Shown here piece after piece: positions 5,097 to 8,470 of a stretch of DNA of 8,470 nt. A program made the position numbers and the translations under genes. The notes beneath the pieces are model-generated. The model ran no database searches. It was not told where the DNA came from and was given only the letters and a program-made list of their open reading frames with translations. Numbering within the stretch: the stretch's first letter is position 1; every line of letters begins with the position of its first letter. The DNA is from an uncultured Desulfohalobiaceae bacterium. GTDB lineage: Bacteria; Desulfobacterota; Desulfovibrionia; Desulfovibrionales; Desulfonatronovibrionaceae. The stretch is from the NCBI GenBank assembly GCA_913055195.1, contig CAJXJU010000039.1:1-8470 (forward strand). The letters run 5' to 3'.

Positions 5097-6182
5097 ATGC
5101 AGGATTTAAAAGAATTAAGAAAAAAGATTAACGAGTTAGACAGGGAATTGCTCAGGCTTTTAAATGAACGCGCGAGCCTGAGTATTGCTGTTGGACGTTT
5201 GAAGTCCAGGTCTAATGATATTGTTTTTAAGCCATTTCGCGAAAAAGAAGTTTTGCAAAAGTTGCTGGAACAAAATCAGGGGCCCCTGCCTGATGACCAT
5301 TTAAAGGCCATTTATCGCGAAATATTATCTTCTTCCCGGCGGTTGCAAAAGCCCCAGACAGTGGTTTATCTGGGGCCGGAAGGCACGTTTTCCTACTTTG
5401 CGGGAGTTGAATATCTGGGACATAGTGCTGATTTTATTCCAGAAAACAATCTGGAAGATGTATTTAAGTCTGTAGCACAGAAGAAAGCAGAATTGGGTAT
5501 CATTCCTCTGGAAAATTCTTTGCAGGGGAGTGTGGGCCAGAGCCTGGACCTTTTTTTGCGTTTTGATCTTTATATTCATGCTGAAATTTTTTGTAAGATC
5601 AGCCACTCATTGCTCAGTCAGGAAGACAATTTAAATAATATTGAGCGGGTTTATTCCCATCCCCAGGCTTTGCAACAATGCGCTGGCTGGTTAAATGTCC
5701 ACCTGCCCCATGTGGCGGTGATTCCTGAAGAAAGTACTGCCAGAGCAGCCAGAAGGGTTGAAGAGGAGCCAAAAAGCGCTGCCATTGGCCACAAAAAGCT
5801 GGCTGAGATGTTTAATCTGAATGTGCTGGCTTCTGGCATCGAGGATTTACCAGATAATTGGACCAGATTTTTAATTATCAGTGCTGCCCCTCCAGAGACA
5901 GGCAACCATGATAAGACTTCCATCGTTTTTACCCTTCCTGACAGACCAGGCGCTCTGGTTCATGTGCTCCAGGTACTGGCTAAACAGGGCATTAATATGA
6001 AAAAATTGGAATCACGGCCTTTTAAGATGGAAAAGTGGAAGTATGTCTTTTTTGTAGATGTGGAATGCGATCTTACTACAGATGAATACAAAGGCATGCT
6101 GAGGGAATTGCAGGATAAATGTCATACTTTGCGTATATTGGGTAGTTATCCCAGAGGGGAATATATTGATTTTGAGAAATAG
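5097..6182 (+). CDS. pheA: Bifunctional chorismate mutase / prephenate dehydratase
   Basis: A 361-residue P-protein, close to the usual length, which turns chorismate into prephenate and then phenylpyruvate for Phe synthesis in the cytosol. Residues 1-85 are an AroQ chorismate mutase domain with R8, R25, K36 and E49 lining up with E. coli R11, R28, K39 and E52. The dehydratase domain starts at YLGPEGTFSY (91-100) and shows IPLENSLQGSVGQS (136-149), YSHPQALQQC (186-195) and the catalytic TRF at 256-258. A C-terminal ACT domain (from about 273) has GALV (285-288) and ESRP (305-308), the Phe-binding feedback motifs, so allosteric inhibition by Phe is expected. The start is fixed by the CM domain; an in-frame stop lies at 5088-5090. 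It sits 20 bp before aroA. Confidence 0.97.
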   Translation: MQDLKELRKKINELDRELLRLLNERASLSIAVGRLKSRSNDIVFKPFREKEVLQKLLEQNQGPLPDDHLKAIYREILSSSRRLQKPQTVVYLGPEGTFSYFAGVEYLGHSADFIPENNLEDVFKSVAQKKAELGIIPLENSLQGSVGQSLDLFLRFDLYIHAEIFCKISHSLLSQEDNLNNIERVYSHPQALQQCAGWLNVHLPHVAVIPEESTARAARRVEEEPKSAAIGHKKLAEMFNLNVLASGIEDLPDNWTRFLIISAAPPETGNHDKTSIVFTLPDRPGALVHVLQVLAKQGINMKKLESRPFKMEKWKYVFFVDVECDLTTDEYKGMLRELQDKCHTLRILGSYPRGEYIDFEK

Positions 6183-6202
6183 TATCTTAAAGTTGAGGTA
6201 AC

Positions 6203-7558
6203 ATGATTAACTTATATGCACCAAGTTCCAAATCCATATCTCATCGCGCTTTAATGGTGGCAGGTTTGGCAGAAGGGGAGTCTTTGATTTCTAATTTGTT
6301 GGAGAGTGAAGACATCGCCAGAACCAGGGCTTGTCTGGAAAAGTTAGGGGTGGTTTTTGAGAAAGCAGAGGATGGATTTAAGGTAAAGGGCCTGGCCGGA
6401 AAAATAGTTGGCCGGGACAGCCAAAGCCCGCTTGTTCTGGATGTAGGAGAGTCAGGCACTACCTGTAGGTTGCTCACAGCTATTGTGGCTGCTGGCCAGG
6501 GAAGTTTTCAGATTCAGGGCCAGGGCAGGATGCATGAACGGCCCATTGATGCTCTGGAAATGGCTTTAAAAAACCAGGGAGTTTCTTTTGCCTATCTGGA
6601 AAATAAGGGATGTCCGCCATTTGTCCTTGCGACAAAGGGCCTGAAACGCGGAATAATTGAGATCAGCATGGAGCAAAGCAGTCAGTTTTTGTCTGGCCTG
6701 CTTCTGGCTGCAACCATGGCTGAAGACAGAACCATAATAACTGTGGGTGGCCAAAAAGTTGTTTCCTGGCCTTATGTGGGATTAACCATAAAGGTTATGC
6801 AGGACTTTGGCCTTAAGCCAGAAATAGAAGTATATGAAAATAATACCTGGCAGAGCAAAATCCTGGAAGAAATTAAGCAAATCATACCTGGCAGGATCAG
6901 ATTCATTATAACCCCTGGAGAGTTTAAAGCCAGAAATTATAATGTGGAGGGTGATTATAGTAATGCATCTTATCTTCTGGCTGCTGGTGCGCTCAAAGAT
7001 GGGCCTGTGCTTGTGCACAATTTAAATCCTGATTCCTTGCAGGGAGACAAAGAGATTTTAGATATTTTAAAGAAAATGGGGGCCAGGGTTGTCTGGCACA
7101 AAGGTCAGGGGGATAGCGAAAACAGTGCTGCCGCGGGTTCTGTGCTGGTGGAAAAACAATGTTCGCGCCCTTTGCATGGCATTGAAATAGATATGGGCAG
7201 TTGTCCTGACCTTGTTCCAACTGTTGCTGTGCTCATGGCGTTGGCTGATGGTCCCAGCAGAATTACCAATGTTGCTCATTTGCGGATTAAGGAAAGCGAC
7301 AGGCTGGAAGCAGTAAGCAATGAACTTTCAAAAATGGGCTGTAAAACAAAGCTACTTGAAGATGGGCTGGAAATTTTTCCCCAAAAAATCCCTCGTGGTC
7401 AAAAAATTTCATTTAAAACCTATAATGACCATCGTCTGGCCATGAGTTTGTCCTTATTTGAACTTGCAGGTATAGATGTTGAGCTTGATAACCCGGCTTG
7501 CGTTGCCAAGTCATTCCCTGGCTTCTGGCAGGAATGGACAAAGGTGGTTAATGGCTAA
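6203..7558 (+). CDS. aroA: 3-phosphoshikimate 1-carboxyvinyltransferase (EPSP synthase)
   Basis: A 451-residue enzyme joining phosphoenolpyruvate to shikimate 3-phosphate. Family blocks in order: PSSKSISHRAL (7-17; K10 and R15 are substrate ligands), GESGTTCR (82-89), the RPIDAL arginine R113, SSQFLSG (159-165), EGDYSNASYLLAAGA (249-263), the catalytic Asp336 in DMGSCPD, RIKESDRLEA (361-370), YNDHRLAMS (407-415) and CVAKSFPGF (433-441). The loop carrying G85 has the glycine of the sensitive type at the position equivalent to E. coli Gly96. It is slightly longer than the common 425-440 residues, with an extra loop near 300-325 (GQGDSENSAAAG). TGAGG precedes the ATG by 4 nt. The 3' end overlaps tyrA. 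Confidence 0.97.
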   Translation: MINLYAPSSKSISHRALMVAGLAEGESLISNLLESEDIARTRACLEKLGVVFEKAEDGFKVKGLAGKIVGRDSQSPLVLDVGESGTTCRLLTAIVAAGQGSFQIQGQGRMHERPIDALEMALKNQGVSFAYLENKGCPPFVLATKGLKRGIIEISMEQSSQFLSGLLLAATMAEDRTIITVGGQKVVSWPYVGLTIKVMQDFGLKPEIEVYENNTWQSKILEEIKQIIPGRIRFIITPGEFKARNYNVEGDYSNASYLLAAGALKDGPVLVHNLNPDSLQGDKEILDILKKMGARVVWHKGQGDSENSAAAGSVLVEKQCSRPLHGIEIDMGSCPDLVPTVAVLMALADGPSRITNVAHLRIKESDRLEAVSNELSKMGCKTKLLEDGLEIFPQKIPRGQKISFKTYNDHRLAMSLSLFELAGIDVELDNPACVAKSFPGFWQEWTKVVNG

Positions 7559-8333
7559 CACACCAAAAAACATAACCATTATTGGCGGGGAAGGCCAGAT
7601 GGGCCGCCTTCTCATCCGCAAATTTAAGGCCATAGGTCTGGCTATTCATTCACTGGATAAGCCTCTGGTTGAAAAGGATATTGAATCCTTTCTGCCAGAG
7701 GCGGATCTTGTGCTTTTATCCGTGCCTATTACTGCTCTGGATAATGTTTTGCAGAATATAAAAGGTTTTTTAACCCCTCCCACTATTCTGGCTGATATTT
7801 GTTCTGTGAAGGTAATTCCCATGACAAAGATGGAAGAAAGTTATGCCGGCCCTGTTGTGGGCACGCATCCTCTTTTTGGGCCAGAGCCAGCAAAAGATGA
7901 TCCCCTGAAAGTGGCGATATGCCCATCCAGTCGAAAAAAAGATGAACAAGCCCTTGAAGCAGTGCAGAACCTGTTCTCCTGTGCTGGCATGAATACTTTT
8001 GTTACCAGTGCTCAGGAGCATGATGAGGCAATGGCCTATATTCAGGGATTAAATTTTATCACCACCCTGTCTTATTTTGCCTGCCTGCCAGAAGAACTGG
8101 ACCTGGATAAGTTTATCACTCCTTCATTTAAACGCAGGATGGATGCTGCCAGAAAAATGCTGACTCAGGATGTTTCCCTTTTTACCAAATTATTTGAGCA
8201 AAATCCTTTAAGTGGTAAAAGCGTACGCAGGTTTAAATCTTTTTTAAGTGTTTGCGCGGCAGGTGATGTGGAGCTTTTAGCTCAAAAGGCTACCTGGTGG
8301 TGGCGTGCATCCATAGACAAGGGAGGAACTTAA
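7551..8333 (+). CDS. tyrA: Prephenate dehydrogenase
   Basis: A 260-residue NAD(P)-linked enzyme giving 4-hydroxyphenylpyruvate from prephenate for Tyr synthesis. It has a Rossmann loop, IIGGEGQMGRLL (10-21), then LLSVPITAL (55-63), DICSVK (82-87), GTHPLFGPEP (104-113) with the conserved His106, and EHDEAMAYIQGLNF (156-169) with His157. These resemble the dehydrogenase half of E. coli TyrA. There is no fused chorismate mutase or ACT domain; the mutase is supplied by PheA. I chose ATG 7551, which overlaps the last 8 nt of aroA and has AAAGGTGG just upstream. An upstream in-frame ATG at 7476 lies deep inside aroA, has no ribosome site and would add a non-homologous tail. The tight overlap suggests translational coupling. 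The C-terminus KATWWWRASID holds a run of three Trp. Confidence 0.94.
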   Translation: MANTPKNITIIGGEGQMGRLLIRKFKAIGLAIHSLDKPLVEKDIESFLPEADLVLLSVPITALDNVLQNIKGFLTPPTILADICSVKVIPMTKMEESYAGPVVGTHPLFGPEPAKDDPLKVAICPSSRKKDEQALEAVQNLFSCAGMNTFVTSAQEHDEAMAYIQGLNFITTLSYFACLPEELDLDKFITPSFKRRMDAARKMLTQDVSLFTKLFEQNPLSGKSVRRFKSFLSVCAAGDVELLAQKATWWWRASIDKGGT

Positions 8334-8357
8334 GGCCCTGAAAGGAGATTAAAAAAC

Positions 8358-8393
8358 AAAAGGCCGTATCCTCTCGGAGGGTACGGCCTTTTT
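8358..8393 (+). terminator. Intrinsic terminator after tyrA
   Basis: AAAAGGCCGTATCCTC (8358-8373) pairs with GAGGGTACGGCCTTTT (8377-8392) over 16 bp with one T·G wobble and a 3-nt loop (TCG). TTTTT then ATT follow the GC-rich part. It is 25 bp past the tyrA stop and ends the visible operon. If trp genes follow, it could also serve as an attenuator for them. Confidence 0.92.
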
Positions 8394-8403
8394 ATTAAAT
8401 GGA

Positions 8404-8446
8404 TTCGCCTGCAAAAAGTAAATTTTTCCGTGCGGGAACAGGCGAA
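8404..8446. repeat. Inverted repeat after the terminator
   Basis: TTCGCCTG (8404-8411) and CAGGCGAA (8439-8446) form an 8-bp perfect inverted repeat with a 27-nt interior, which itself contains a smaller AAAAA/TTTTT pairing (8413-8427). An AGGAG follows at 8448-8452, but no ATG lies at a suitable distance inside the window. The role is unknown; it may be part of the leader of the next transcription unit. Confidence 0.5.
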
Positions 8447-8470
8447 CAGGAGTAACATATCCGCCCAAAA

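Noticed and set aside
7476..7550. Longer tyrA start at ATG 7476
   Set aside because: It lies 83 nt inside aroA, has no ribosome site, and the extra residues are an out-of-frame reading of the aroA C-terminus. The Rossmann strand starts just after ATG 7551.
8399..8455. 18-codon frame after the tyrA terminator as a trp-type leader peptide
   Set aside because: There is no ribosome site upstream (TTTTTATTAA precedes it) and no Trp codon; it has only two adjacent Phe codons.

Overview
The window looks like chromosome of a sulfate-reducer-type deltaproteobacterium (Desulfobacterota, probably order Desulfovibrionales). The base for this is the gene order: an archaeal-type shikimate entry pair (ADH synthase, dehydroquinate synthase II), then a PheA-AroA-TyrA block. 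From memory this arrangement precedes the trp genes in Desulfovibrio. The DNA is moderately AT-rich, starts have strong AAAGGAG-type ribosome sites, and intrinsic terminators are clear. The genus is not determined.

Layout. Positions 1-500 hold the C-terminal part of a REP-associated (Y1/IS200-like) tyrosine transposase cut by the window edge. A gap of about 280 bp ends in a strong bidirectional terminator (712-744). On the minus strand lies an ammonium operon, an Amt transporter (2522-1152) followed by a P-II protein (1125-784). It is headed by a near-consensus sigma-54 promoter (2594-2579) with three copies of an ACAA-WW-TTGT dyad upstream. On the plus strand an aromatic amino-acid operon runs from a leader at 2915 through ADH synthase (3136-3933), dehydroquinate synthase II (4053-5027), PheA (5097-6182), AroA (6203-7558) and TyrA (7551-8333), ending in a strong hairpin terminator (8358-8393). 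The last ~75 bases hold an unassigned inverted repeat.

The main discovery is between amt and the aromatic operon. Positions 2915-3028 encode an unlisted 37-residue leader peptide in which 10 of 11 consecutive residues (17-27) are Phe, Tyr or Trp. It is followed by a complete set of competing RNA arms: a 1:2 hairpin flanking the aromatic codons, an 11-bp 2:3 antiterminator, and a 3:4 GC-rich terminator with a T tract just before the first structural gene. This is a textbook ribosome-mediated attenuator. It appears to sense all three aromatic amino acids at once, which suits an operon feeding the common pathway plus the Phe and Tyr branches.

The operon works as a pathway. ADH synthase and dehydroquinate synthase II make 3-dehydroquinate from aspartate semialdehyde and a deoxy-keto-hexose phosphate instead of from PEP and erythrose 4-phosphate. 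EPSP synthase acts later in the trunk. PheA converts chorismate to prephenate and on to phenylpyruvate, and TyrA converts prephenate to 4-hydroxyphenylpyruvate. The aroC, aroD, aroE and aroK functions must lie elsewhere. Two gene spacers in the operon (3931-4000 and 5022-5096) consist of short tandem repeats that begin on the preceding gene's stop codon. The second forms a chain of overlapping stop/start ATGA sites leading to pheA.
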